DNA of 29,073 bases from an uncultured Bacilli bacterium (GCA_910588025.1 CAJUQG010000015.1:3957-33029), one strand, 5' to 3'; positions 15,501 through 23,333 are shown, counted from the stretch's first letter. The notes: a model not told the origin generated them from the letters alone. Made by a program: numbers and translations.

Positions 15501-17155
15501 ATTTAAGTGAAATTGCGGCACAGGAAGATATTCATGTACGTCGTTTATGGCTTGATAAAATACCAGCTCGAATTTATATTGATTCTTTAAAGACAAAATA
15601 TCAATATGAACGTGTTTTATTTGAATTAAATCCAGTAATTGGAGAGTATGATGACCCATCTAGTCAAAATCAATTTTTATTAACAGTACCATTTAATAAA
15701 TCAGGTAACGGTGTAATTTATGGTATTGCAGGGTCAGGTAAAGAAAACTTTTTAATTAGTTTAATTTATTCTTGTATGACAACGTATGCTCCTGAAGAAG
15801 TTAATTTTTATTTGATTGATTTTGGAGCTGAAACGTTAAGGATGTTTAAAGATTCTCCTTATGTTGGTGACATTGTTTTCTCAAATGATGTTGAGAAGAT
15901 GAACAATTTATTTAAGTTATTAACACAAGAATTAGAATATCGTAAAGGTTTATTTGCTAGTTATGGTGGAAATTATCAATCTTATATTCAATCTAAACAA
16001 GAACATCTACCAAATCTGGTTATTATGATTAATAATTATGAAGTCATGAATGAATTATATGATGGTTATGTAGACCTTATTACACAAATTACTAGAGATT
16101 GTTTTAAATATGGAATATATTTTCTTTTCACAGCTACAGCTGAAAATTCTATTCGCTTTAAATTACGTCAAAATCTGGCTATGACTTTTGTTTTACAACA
16201 AAATAGTGATTCGGATTATTCTACCATTTTAGGAAATTGTCGAGGAAAATCTCCTGCAAAGTTTAAAGGTAGAGGGTTATTTAGAAGTGATAAAATTTAT
16301 GAATTTCAAACAGCATTTGTTGTTAGAAATGATGCTCAATTGAATGAATATGTAACGAATTATTGTAAAACAATTGCTTCTAAAGTAGCTTATCGGGCTA
16401 AGGCTATTCCAGTTCTTCCAAAAGAAGTAAATTATGAGTATATTAAATCTTATTTAGATGGTACGATGAATTTACCAATTGGAGTTCAAACGGAACAATT
16501 GAGTGTTGAAAAATATAATTTTGCTAAAAATGTAATTAATTTAGTTAGTTCCTATGATATTGAAACTGCTTTTCCTTTTGTTTCTAGTTTAGGAAATGAA
16601 ATGTGTGATTTGGATTGTGATTTCTTATTTTTAAATGGTAGTGAACTTGATTTTTCATCTACTTCTTTTGCTCAAAAAGTGTATACGAGTGGTTTTGATG
16701 AAGTAATTGATAGTATTTTTTCTTATAGTAACCAAGTTATGGCGTATTATCAAAGTAATGGAAGTAATTTTGAAGTGATTCGCAATCAAAAACGAGTGGT
16801 ATGTTTCTTATATGGCGCATCGCTTATTCATAATAAATTAAAACAAGAAACGTTCAATAAATTATCGCAAATTGTTACTCAATCTAAAATTACGAATGTT
16901 ATTAGCTTTGTTTTAATTGATAGTCCAGATGCAATCCGAAATTTCTCTTATGAGGAATGGTTTAAAAATGGTGTTGATCAAACACGAGGTATATGGATTG
17001 GTAGTGGTATTACGGATCAAACGTTATTACGTGTTTCGAAAACAACACGAAAAGATCGTGAAGAAATATCACCAATATTTGGATATTTGGTTAATAATGG
17101 GAAGCTATTTAGAATTAAGTTGCTTACTAGTTATCAATCTACAAAAGGGTCATAA
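12560..17155 (+). CDS. essC: Type VII secretion ATPase EssC (FtsK/SpoIIIE family), 1531 aa
   Basis: This is the motor of Gram-positive T7SS. An FHA-like region covers residues about 105-180 (ITVGSGKDNEISY, VYVNHKRV). Two membrane helices lie at about 262-285 and 298-318. The first FtsK/SpoIIIE ATPase domain has Walker A GTTGSGKS (708-715) and Walker B FIISDEF (Asp830, Glu831). The second has GIAGSGKE (1055-1062), where Ser/Thr is replaced by Glu, and LVIMINN (1153-1159) without the Walker B acid. A third C-terminal domain (about 1330-1531) has no Walker A. Only domain 1 looks catalytic. Length and order match EssC. It ends the operon at a terminator and precedes the WXG-like genes, its likely substrates. 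Confidence 0.93.
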   Translation: MQVTVIRKNELNIFTLPKEVSGNFWITDYENGRKINLVNIEATKEGWQLISNQDAFVVDPKNIMIPYVILRDYSFYLLNNNYKNEKYYIYCSPVYDTTYKEFGMDTKPITVGSGKDNEISYGLNGVPGKSFSLQKVNQGFMLTILDNKSAVYVNHKRVLQSKLISYGDIIFTFGLKIIPMRRDGVDYLLVNNPGGLLNFNASFVNILPKKSEFVDDNAVINDDLVGSSETFYRTPHFYKMLERYQVQIDAPPAGKTGEGAPMLLTIGPMLTMSLTSVITLFNTFNSIGKNGASFHDALPSMIMGIAMLASCLLWPLLTRAYQKHADKKYEKKRQKAYRRYIDKKEEQINHELINQKNTLLDNYFSIAKCQEIIRGHNIQLWQRRITDSDFLSLPVGFGNLPMQISISYPEEHFSLTEDNLLDMVHELGQKERVLNDVPITYSFYNNVTTGVVGDRTITKAFIDRIVLQVMANYSYDEVKVVTFTSKDNENRWDYIKTIPHSWSNDRSIRFFGSSNDDYREMIYYLEKIFQQRRESDKDGRKMPHYIIITDAIKSIDSYDFIKNIMTTGQVGFSIIMLVDRISALPNECKSFMEVSATECNIFQSVLNSYVQKFYIDPSPIEEIYRCAEELANIPLDIKSEAEASLPNTYQFLEMYQVGKVAQLNSLERWKKSNPVLSLQAPIGIGKSGEIINLDLHEKYHGPHGLIAGTTGSGKSEFIITFILSLAVNYHPYEVQVILIDYKGGSLAGAFLTDQYRLPHLAGTITNLDGNELNRSLASIESEVKRRQKMFNDAKSVANESTIDIYKYQKLWRDGKLKDMEPISHLFIISDEFAELKEQQPEFMDKLISVARVGRSLGVHLILATQKPGGVVDSQIWSNTRFRVCLKVQDTSDSQEVLKKSDAAYLKRTGRFYLQVGFDEVYTLGQSAWAGGQYYPNTTFKREVDASVNTINNIAYITMTKDNKVQEVVESMGEELPNVVEYLSEIAAQEDIHVRRLWLDKIPARIYIDSLKTKYQYERVLFELNPVIGEYDDPSSQNQFLLTVPFNKSGNGVIYGIAGSGKENFLISLIYSCMTTYAPEEVNFYLIDFGAETLRMFKDSPYVGDIVFSNDVEKMNNLFKLLTQELEYRKGLFASYGGNYQSYIQSKQEHLPNLVIMINNYEVMNELYDGYVDLITQITRDCFKYGIYFLFTATAENSIRFKLRQNLAMTFVLQQNSDSDYSTILGNCRGKSPAKFKGRGLFRSDKIYEFQTAFVVRNDAQLNEYVTNYCKTIASKVAYRAKAIPVLPKEVNYEYIKSYLDGTMNLPIGVQTEQLSVEKYNFAKNVINLVSSYDIETAFPFVSSLGNEMCDLDCDFLFLNGSELDFSSTSFAQKVYTSGFDEVIDSIFSYSNQVMAYYQSNGSNFEVIRNQKRVVCFLYGASLIHNKLKQETFNKLSQIVTQSKITNVISFVLIDSPDAIRNFSYEEWFKNGVDQTRGIWIGSGITDQTLLRVSKTTRKDREEISPIFGYLVNNGKLFRIKLLTSYQSTKGS

Positions 17156-17169
17156 AAATGACCTTTTTT
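17144..17169 (+). terminator. Terminator after essC
   Basis: AAAGGGTCA (17144-17152) pairs with TGACCTTTT (17159-17167), then T. It overlaps the last codons of essC. Confidence 0.75.
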
Positions 17170-17200
17170 ACTATTTATTGACACTTTTTTGTTGATTTTT

Positions 17201-17255
17201 TTGCAATCGTTATTTGTTTGTGATATTTTTAGGTTAATAGTACCACAATAGTACT
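17201..17255 (+). promoter_or_regulatory. Promoter and inverted repeat of the first double-WXG gene
   Basis: TTGCAA (17201-17206) and TATTTT (17224-17229, preceded by TGA) are 17 bases apart. AGTAC (17239-17243) and GTACT (17251-17255) form an inverted repeat at the probable transcription start. The second copy of the gene has a matching element at the same distance from its TATTTT. It may be an operator or an mRNA 5' stem-loop. Confidence 0.55.
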
Positions 17256-17277
17256 GTAGATTTAGGAGGAAAATAAT

Positions 17278-18378
17278 ATGAATGTGGAAAATAATGATAA
17301 GACACCATTCATTGTCTCTCAAAGAGGACGTGATGGGTATAGTACAAGTACAGAAGGAATGATGGAAGGTCATGTCCAAAGTCAAGGTCCTGCTTACGCA
17401 AGTAACGCACATGGGGATAAAAATAACATAATTCAGTTTAATGATATTGTTGAAGCTGGAAAACAATCTGAAAGATTAAATGAAGTAACGGTTCAAGGTC
17501 AAGATTTAACAGTAAAATTTTATCGAGTAATGGAAGACTTGAAACAACATTGGAGAACATCTGGTTCTTATGTTAATTTAAGTAAATTAGTTCCAGTTCA
17601 AAATGCTGCTTATGATATTACAAGAGTTAGTAATAGTTTGTCTGTTTATGCAATTCAATCTATTAAAGGGCATCAAACAAATGAAGATAATATCGGAGGA
17701 GATTCAGTATCAGTTAAAGATCCAACGGTGACATCACTACCATCTAATTATAAATTTGATTTAGCAAATATTAAAAATCTTGAGGGTACTCATGAAAATT
17801 ATGTGGACCGTGAAAATATTAGTAATGATTTGGATTCTTTAAAAAAAGTACATGGAATGTATGATAATTTTGTTCAAGATTTTACAGCTACTAAAAATGC
17901 TCTTTTAAGTAATTGGGAAAGTGGAGGAAATCGTCCTTATTTTGAAGAAGAAGTTAAAAAGTTTGAAAGTAGCAGTGCAGAATATAATGACTATTTTCAA
18001 AGTGCTATCAATGCCCTTCAAGAGGTAACAGGATCTTATGATCGTTTAAAAGCAACAAATGTAGTTGATTCTGTATCTGATGGTAATTCTGGAAATTCTA
18101 CTGCTGGTGGTTCTTCGGAAGATTCAAGTTCTCAAGGAGGACCAGGAGTATCACCAAGCCCTTCTCCAAGCGGATCTGGGGAAACTTTAGTTGATACTGA
18201 TATAAATAGAGTATCAGATAATTATTCTGGTGGACCAGGAGCATCTGCGCCAACTTTTGAAGCACCAAATCAAGGAGGACCAGGGGTATCACCATCACCA
18301 AGCCCTTCTCCAAGTCCAAGTCCATCACCTAATCCATTTGTAGAATATGTTAATGATGCAATAAATAAGTATCAATAA
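17278..18378 (+). CDS. Double WXG-like type VII substrate candidate, 366 aa
   Basis: No signal peptide and no membrane segment are visible. Two helical regions each carry a WXG-like turn: HWRTSG with Trp92 inside helices spanning about 62-130, and NWESGG with Trp213 inside helices spanning about 178-255. This resembles two WXG100 hairpins fused in one chain. The first 30 residues (RGRDGYSTSTEGMM) are conserved in the next gene. The C-terminal 110 residues are disordered and contain repeated GGPGVSPSPSPS blocks, ending in a short helix. It follows essC under its own promoter, so export by the type VII machine, or a structural role in it, is the natural inference. No toxin domain is visible. 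Confidence 0.7.
   Translation: MNVENNDKTPFIVSQRGRDGYSTSTEGMMEGHVQSQGPAYASNAHGDKNNIIQFNDIVEAGKQSERLNEVTVQGQDLTVKFYRVMEDLKQHWRTSGSYVNLSKLVPVQNAAYDITRVSNSLSVYAIQSIKGHQTNEDNIGGDSVSVKDPTVTSLPSNYKFDLANIKNLEGTHENYVDRENISNDLDSLKKVHGMYDNFVQDFTATKNALLSNWESGGNRPYFEEEVKKFESSSAEYNDYFQSAINALQEVTGSYDRLKATNVVDSVSDGNSGNSTAGGSSEDSSSQGGPGVSPSPSPSGSGETLVDTDINRVSDNYSGGPGASAPTFEAPNQGGPGVSPSPSPSPSPSPSPNPFVEYVNDAINKYQ
18133..18330 (+). repeat. Ser-Pro coding repeats
   Basis: Two copies of a CAAGGAGGACCAGG block (18133 and 18271) each lead into GTATCACCA and runs of alternating Ser and Pro codons. The second run is longer. The near-identical DNA suggests recent duplication or slippage within the disordered tail. Confidence 0.7.
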
Positions 18379-18384
18379 GATTTT

Positions 18385-18417
18385 AAAACATTAGAAAAAA
18401 ATTCTAGTGTTTTTTTT
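18385..18417 (+). terminator. Terminator after the first double-WXG gene
   Basis: AAAACATTAGAA (18385-18396) pairs with TTCTAGTGTTTT (18402-18413), with one G-T pair, followed by T. Confidence 0.8.
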
Positions 18418-18504
18418 ATTGGATTTGAATAGCTTTGTTTTAAGATGCTTATAAATCCTTTAATTATTAACATTAACTTTAAGTCAAAGTATTCCTTCCT
18501 GCGT

Positions 18505-18536
18505 TATTTTGAATTAAATAGTATAGCAATGTACTA
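18505..18536 (+). promoter_or_regulatory. Promoter region of the second double-WXG gene
   Basis: TATTTT (18505-18510) is followed after 8 bases by TAGTA (18519-18523) and TACTA (18532-18536), an inverted repeat. TAGTA has exactly the same distance from TATTTT in the first gene's leader. No good -35 is present. Confidence 0.45.
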
Positions 18537-18561
18537 GTAATGAATTTAGGAGGAATTTTAT

Positions 18562-19590
18562 ATGGATAATAATGAGACATCACCAGTCATTAAATCCCAA
18601 AGAGGACGTGAAGGGTATAGTACAAGTACGGAGGGAATGATGAAAGAGCATGTCCAAAGTGATGGTCCTGCTTTCGCAAGTAATGCAAATGGAGATAAAA
18701 TAATACAATTTAAGAATCTCCCAGAAGCTGGAAAACAGGCTGAGCGATTAAATGAAATAACGGTTCAAGGTCAGGATTTAACAGTAAATTTTTATCGAGT
18801 AATGGAAAGTTTGAAACAACATTGGAGAACATCTGGTTCTTATGTTAATTTAAGTAAATTGGTTCCCGTTCAAAATGCTGCTTATGATATTACTAGAGTT
18901 AGTAATAGTTTGTCTGTTTATGCGATTCAATCTATCAAAGCTCATCAAGTAAATGAAGATGATATCGGAGGAGACCCAGTATCAGTTAAAGATCCAACGG
19001 TGACATCACTACCATCTAATTATAAATTTGATTTAGTAAATATTAAAGATCTTGAAGGAACTTCTGAAAATTATGTAGACCGTGAAAATATTAGTAATGA
19101 TTTGGATACATTAAAAAAAATATATGGAATGTATGATAATTTTGTGCAAGATTTTACAGCTACTAAAAATGCTCTTTTGAATAATTGGGAGAGTGGAGGA
19201 AATCGTCCTTATTTTGAAGAAGAAGTTAAAAAATTTGAAAGTAGCAGTGCAGAATATAATGATTATTTTCAAAGTGCTATAAATGCTCTTCAAGAAGTAA
19301 CCGGCTCTTATGACCGTTTGAATGCCTCGAATGTCGTTGATACTGATTTTGATAGAGTATCATCTAGTAGTTCTTTTAATTCTTCTTCCAATGTTTCTTC
19401 AGGAAATTCTAGTTCCAGTTCTAATTCTTCTATGAAAGCTCCAGAATTTACAGCACCTGTTAATCAAACAGCTCAAACAATTGCGTCTTCTGCTACAAAT
19501 ACAATGAATAGTCTTTTTGGTACAACAGGGACTGCTACTCACTTGGCTTCAAGTGGAGCTTCTAAATTAAAAGACCAGCTTAATCAATAA
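18562..19590 (+). CDS. Second double WXG-like type VII substrate candidate, 342 aa
   Basis: This is a close paralogue of the preceding gene over the first 260 residues. The conserved N-terminal RGREGYSTSTEGMM and both WXG-like turns (Trp88 in HWRTSG and Trp209 in NWESGG) are kept, as is the intervening VKDPTVTSLPSNYKFDL linker. The C-terminal tail is different: a Ser/Asn-rich stretch in place of the Ser-Pro blocks, then an Ala/Thr-rich segment ending in KLKDQLNQ. The tail is therefore what distinguishes the two proteins. It has its own promoter and terminator. Export through the neighbouring EssC is inferred from the fold pattern and position. Confidence 0.7.
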   Translation: MDNNETSPVIKSQRGREGYSTSTEGMMKEHVQSDGPAFASNANGDKIIQFKNLPEAGKQAERLNEITVQGQDLTVNFYRVMESLKQHWRTSGSYVNLSKLVPVQNAAYDITRVSNSLSVYAIQSIKAHQVNEDDIGGDPVSVKDPTVTSLPSNYKFDLVNIKDLEGTSENYVDRENISNDLDTLKKIYGMYDNFVQDFTATKNALLNNWESGGNRPYFEEEVKKFESSSAEYNDYFQSAINALQEVTGSYDRLNASNVVDTDFDRVSSSSSFNSSSNVSSGNSSSSSNSSMKAPEFTAPVNQTAQTIASSATNTMNSLFGTTGTATHLASSGASKLKDQLNQ

Positions 19591-19597
19591 ATTTTTT

Positions 19598-19636
19598 AAA
19601 GATATTTATGAAACGAAATTTATAAATATCTTTTTT
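19598..19636 (+). terminator. Terminator after the second double-WXG gene
   Basis: AAAGATATTTAT (19598-19609) pairs perfectly with ATAAATATCTTT (19622-19633), followed by T. Confidence 0.8.
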
Positions 19637-19643
19637 CTTTGAA

Positions 19644-19672
19644 TTGTATTTTTTGGGGGTATTTGTTATACT
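19644..19672 (+). promoter_or_regulatory. Promoter of the small helical-protein operon
   Basis: TTGTAT (19644-19649) and TATACT (19667-19672) are 17 bases apart, with TGT before the -10. The first gene follows at 19699. Confidence 0.65.
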
Positions 19673-19698
19673 AATAAATATAATAGGGTGACTAAACA

Positions 19699-20007
19699 AT
19701 GGAAATAATTATAGATACAGTAGACATTTTAAAAAATATTAATCAAATACGCATGATTTCTGGGCATTTACGTGAGAATGTTTCTAGAATAAATAGTATA
19801 TGTTTTAATGAACTTCCTGAAAATTGGAAAAGTAGTGCTTATGATAAAAATTTTGCTAAAAAAATGGATCCTTTTGTAAATAAAGAGTTGGAATCTTTTT
19901 TAGAAAGTATTGAATGTTATCAAGGTTTTTTAGAAAATTATCTGAATGGATTTCAAGCCATTAATCAAAAGTTTGAGGGAACGAAGATTCCTTTAGGAGG
20001 GATATAA
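19699..20007 (+). CDS. Small WXG100-like protein, 102 aa
   Basis: The length and layout match WXG100 (Esx) proteins: a helix (VDILKNINQIRMISGHLREN), a turn with Trp (NWKSSAY, a W-x-S variant of W-x-G), and a second long helix ending in GFQAINQKF. No signal peptide is present. The ribosome binding site is AGGGTGAC. It heads a five-gene unit in which gaps are at most 11 bases and which ends at a DUF4176 gene. WXG100 proteins are type VII substrates or partners of larger LXG-type substrates. Here it could pair with one of the next small helical proteins. Confidence 0.65.
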   Translation: MEIIIDTVDILKNINQIRMISGHLRENVSRINSICFNELPENWKSSAYDKNFAKKMDPFVNKELESFLESIECYQGFLENYLNGFQAINQKFEGTKIPLGGI

Positions 20008-20008
20008 C

Positions 20009-20254
20009 ATGTATTATGATCCGGCGGGTTTTAGTGCCAACAAAGATAGTTTAAAATCCCAATTTCAAGAAATGAATGAAAATTTAGATGAGTTAGAAAG
20101 TGTTTTAGCAAGTGTTGTGAATGATACGAAATCACCTATGGCAAGTTATTTTAGTACCCTTACGAAGTCGTTAGCAACCAATCATGATATTTTGAATAAT
20201 CATTTTCGTAATATTCAAGATTATTTAGATTTAGTGCAAGAAACTTATTCTTAA
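20009..20254 (+). CDS. Small helical protein, 81 aa
   Basis: The predicted secondary structure is two helices (residues about 10-38 and 44-78), the size of half an LXG helper or a short WXG100-like protein, but there is no Trp and no clear turn motif. It starts 2 bases after the WXG100-like gene, behind AGGAGGG. A role as partner of one of its neighbours is inferred from the tight operon only. Confidence 0.6.
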   Translation: MYYDPAGFSANKDSLKSQFQEMNENLDELESVLASVVNDTKSPMASYFSTLTKSLATNHDILNNHFRNIQDYLDLVQETYS

Positions 20255-20265
20255 GAGGCGATGTT

Positions 20266-20730
20266 ATGAATTTGAGACCTAGTCAATATGATCGAGTAAA
20301 TACTTATTCTTTAAAATCTCAAGCTTCAGAAGCTGATAAAATGCTTTCTAATATTGTGCGTAATTTAAGACCGGTGAAAGATACTTTATCTAATTCAGAT
20401 ATTATCCCAAATGGTGTGGGAGTTGTATCTTTAACAGCTCTTAACTTTACATTAGATGCTTCTAGAGGAGCGGGAAGTATTAATGCTTTACAATCGTCTT
20501 TACGAAATCTAGTTCAAATTGCTAATTTGATTGAAAATTCCAAATCTGCTTATCAATCTCTTTTGGCGCTTTATGACCAAGCTGAGGAAGAACGAGATAA
20601 GAAAGGTACTGAGGATTATGACCGAGATTATTATAACCGGCTAGTTCGTCGTATTGAATCTAGACTGGAGGAATATAGGCGAATAGAAAGTAAGATAGAT
20701 AGTTTAGTTAGAGAAATTTGTGCAAAATAG
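20266..20730 (+). CDS. Helical, coiled-coil protein, 154 aa
   Basis: Residues about 12-100 are a mixture of helix and a Gly-containing loop (IIPNGVGVVSLTALNFTL). Residues about 105-150 are a highly charged coiled coil (RLVRRIESRLEEYRRIESKI). No signal peptide or membrane segment is present. The ribosome binding site GAGGCG precedes the ATG at 20266. The next gene begins 11 bases after its stop. The function is unknown. It may be a chaperone or partner of the large downstream protein in the secretion locus. Confidence 0.6.
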   Translation: MNLRPSQYDRVNTYSLKSQASEADKMLSNIVRNLRPVKDTLSNSDIIPNGVGVVSLTALNFTLDASRGAGSINALQSSLRNLVQIANLIENSKSAYQSLLALYDQAEEERDKKGTEDYDRDYYNRLVRRIESRLEEYRRIESKIDSLVREICAK

Positions 20731-20741
20731 GTGGTGAAAAC

Positions 20742-23033
20742 ATGCAAATACATATTAATACTACTAAAATTATGGAAGTACAAAATATTATAATGCAAGA
20801 AAAAAGAAATGTACTAAATGGACGTAGTAATTTTTATGCAGGTGCGTTTGGATCTACGGGAAATTTGTCAAGTGCTTTACTTAAAATTAATAATACTTTT
20901 TTAAATATATCTAAAAATTTAGAAAATATAGGAATTTATTTAAAAAATTATGTCGATGAAATCGAATCTTATGAAAATAATATGAGTGGTAATAATTCCA
21001 TGACTTATAGTGAAGGTTCTAAGTATGTGGTTGAAAATCAAATGTTACAGAATCAAGGCTATTTTTCTTATGAAATGGATTCTACGAAATTGTTTGAAAT
21101 TAAAAGAAGTTCTAAAAATCCTGGAAAAGTTGAAGGTAATACAGCTTCTAATGGTAGTGCAAATGGTCAATCAGACTCTTCTTCTACCGCTAATTCTGGT
21201 AATCAACAAAATACGAATTCAATAAATTCTGGTGATGTTAATTTTTCTTTTCAAGATAATTGGGAATTAGATTTGGATTTATTTGATTTCAATTTAGATG
21301 CTTTGGAAGACTTGGAATGGGGAGATTTTTCTTCGATTGATTTTTCAGGGTTGGAATCGATTATTTTTCCTAATTTAGAAAATATAAACTTAGGAGCTTT
21401 GGGTTTTTTAGGAATTGGCTCTTTGGGATCTCTTACTCATATTAATTTAGGAGAATTAAATCTTGGAAATTTAGGAAATTTTGAACATTTAGAGAATTTA
21501 TTTCCAAATTTTGATAACCTTCATTTTGAAAATATTAGTTTACCAGATTTGACATTGTCAGATAAATTGGTGATAGAGGGCCTTTTAGGAATTGAGAATA
21601 TTCCATTTGGAGATTTTCCAAATTTAGGAGAGCTATTAAATCATTATCAATTTGATCAACTTGATTTATCGAATTTTTCCTTTCAGCTTTCGCAATTTCC
21701 TAATTTACAAGAACAATTACGTTTAGGAAATATTTCGATAGATGATATTTCACTTTCTTTTCGTAATCTTTTTTCGGGTATGGAAAATTTTGATTTTAGT
21801 CAATTTATGAATTCGGCCAATAATTTTTCGACTGGGTCGATGTCAGGAGCGTTATCAAATCAAACAGGTGCTGTTAGTACACCAAATGTAGCATCTGCTT
21901 TGTTTTTAGGGTTTGGAGCTCTTTCAGGAGTTGGATTAGCTTCTTTTGTAAAACAAGGTAAGACATCTAAAAAGGAAAAGAGTGAAAGCAAAGAAAAGAC
22001 TTATGAGGAACGTAAAAATTCTTTTGCTGGTCTTGGCGATGCTATTATGAGAGGGACTAGTTTTTCCACTGCTGTGACAGCAGATGCAGCTCTTAATCAT
22101 GCAGTCAATTTTGATTCTGAAAAAGTGGTGCAAACAACTAAAAAAATGCCCATGTTTTCTTCTATGTCATTTTTAGTAACCTTGGATTATGAAACGATAT
22201 TACAAAATGTCTTTTATCGTTTAAAAAAATTTAATCAAATTAAGAAGTTATCCACTTATTGGGAATTAGTAGATTCTGCGAATCAAGTACAAAATATTAC
22301 AACGAGAAAGAATATGGAAGAACGGATATCTTGTTTGATTCCAACGGTTTTACCAGATACTTTAAAAAATCGTTATTTATATTATGAATTAAGTCATCAA
22401 AATGTTTTTTCTAAGGATTTATTGTCTTATCAACAATTACAAGCAGTTATCAACAATTCTTCTATCAAGCAATATAAATGGTTGGATTTAAAGCCTGTGA
22501 AAGAATCTCAAAAAACTAGAATAAAAAGTGAATTAAATCTCATTGATCAAACGGTGAATTGTGGAGACGTTTCTGTTTCTTCAAACTTTTATAGTGTTTT
22601 CTCGATGATTGATGATAAGATTAGCGAAGTAGTAGATACTATTGAGCAAATTTATATGATAGAAGTTCCCAAAGAATTTCATAGTTCTATGGTTTTAAAT
22701 GAAACTAGTTCTGATTACGACCGTATTTTAGAAAGGTTGGAATCATTAAGTGTTCAAGCTATATTAAATTCGATGTCTTTGGAAAGAGCAAGAACATACT
22801 TATCCACAGAAATTGTAACGCCTTCAATGGCCAATCAAAATCTTCTTTGTTTTCAAGATATGATAAGAATGAATGAAAAGAAAAAGCAAGAAGTTATTCT
22901 TGTTGCACGAATAGGAGATGGTGTAACTCCTTATCGTTATTTTGCTTGGTATGAGGGGGTAGGTTTAAAAGAAATTCATTCTTTTGATGTTAAAGATTTA
23001 ATGAAACACGGATTTCAGTTAAAGGAGGATTAA
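20742..23033 (+). CDS. Large type VII-associated membrane protein of unknown family, 763 aa
   Basis: The ATG at 20742 follows TAGGTGGTGAA; an in-frame TTG 24 bases upstream overlaps the previous gene and is unlikely. Residues 1-85 form a long helical hairpin like the N-terminus of LXG-type substrates. A Ser/Asn/Gly-rich linker (about 130-165) leads to an acidic, Leu/Asn/Phe-rich region (about 170-345) with many LGxL and NLxN steps that could form a solenoid. One likely membrane helix lies at about 383-403 (ALFLGFGALSGVGLASFV), followed by a basic stretch and a soluble 340-residue C-terminal domain with no motif I know. It might be a structural part of the machine or a large substrate. I do not recognise EsaA, EssB or EssA here. 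Confidence 0.65.
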   Translation: MQIHINTTKIMEVQNIIMQEKRNVLNGRSNFYAGAFGSTGNLSSALLKINNTFLNISKNLENIGIYLKNYVDEIESYENNMSGNNSMTYSEGSKYVVENQMLQNQGYFSYEMDSTKLFEIKRSSKNPGKVEGNTASNGSANGQSDSSSTANSGNQQNTNSINSGDVNFSFQDNWELDLDLFDFNLDALEDLEWGDFSSIDFSGLESIIFPNLENINLGALGFLGIGSLGSLTHINLGELNLGNLGNFEHLENLFPNFDNLHFENISLPDLTLSDKLVIEGLLGIENIPFGDFPNLGELLNHYQFDQLDLSNFSFQLSQFPNLQEQLRLGNISIDDISLSFRNLFSGMENFDFSQFMNSANNFSTGSMSGALSNQTGAVSTPNVASALFLGFGALSGVGLASFVKQGKTSKKEKSESKEKTYEERKNSFAGLGDAIMRGTSFSTAVTADAALNHAVNFDSEKVVQTTKKMPMFSSMSFLVTLDYETILQNVFYRLKKFNQIKKLSTYWELVDSANQVQNITTRKNMEERISCLIPTVLPDTLKNRYLYYELSHQNVFSKDLLSYQQLQAVINNSSIKQYKWLDLKPVKESQKTRIKSELNLIDQTVNCGDVSVSSNFYSVFSMIDDKISEVVDTIEQIYMIEVPKEFHSSMVLNETSSDYDRILERLESLSVQAILNSMSLERARTYLSTEIVTPSMANQNLLCFQDMIRMNEKKKQEVILVARIGDGVTPYRYFAWYEGVGLKEIHSFDVKDLMKHGFQLKED

Positions 23034-23036
23034 GAA

Positions 23037-23333
23037 ATGGAAGAGTTATTACCAATTGGTAGTGTAGTTTTATTACAGGACGGAGTTAAAAAAATAATGA
23101 TTACGGGGTATATGGCTGTGAATCAGGAAGATGAACAAAAGATATACGATTATAGTGGTTGTATCTATCCCGAAGGTTTATTAAGTAGTGATCAATGCTT
23201 GTTATTTTTTCATAATCAAATTAAAGAAGTTTTTTTTGAAGGCTATAAGGGCGAAGAATATCAATTGTTTTGTCATCAACTAGAAGAAATTCAAAACCGT
23301 TTAACTTCTAAAGATACTATCGAAACGATTTAG
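23037..23333 (+). CDS. DUF4176 protein, 98 aa
   Basis: The sequence begins LLPIGSVVLLQDGVKKIMITG and contains YDYSGCIYPEG, the signature of DUF4176. This is a small cytoplasmic family commonly encoded in type VII/LXG loci of Gram-positive bacteria, often beside the toxin or its helpers. The start lies 3 bases after the large protein's stop, with AAGGAGG in the overlap region, so it is coupled to that gene. Its job in the family is not established; a chaperone or immunity-like role is possible. The stop codon is inside the terminator hairpin. Confidence 0.85.
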   Translation: MEELLPIGSVVLLQDGVKKIMITGYMAVNQEDEQKIYDYSGCIYPEGLLSSDQCLLFFHNQIKEVFFEGYKGEEYQLFCHQLEEIQNRLTSKDTIETI

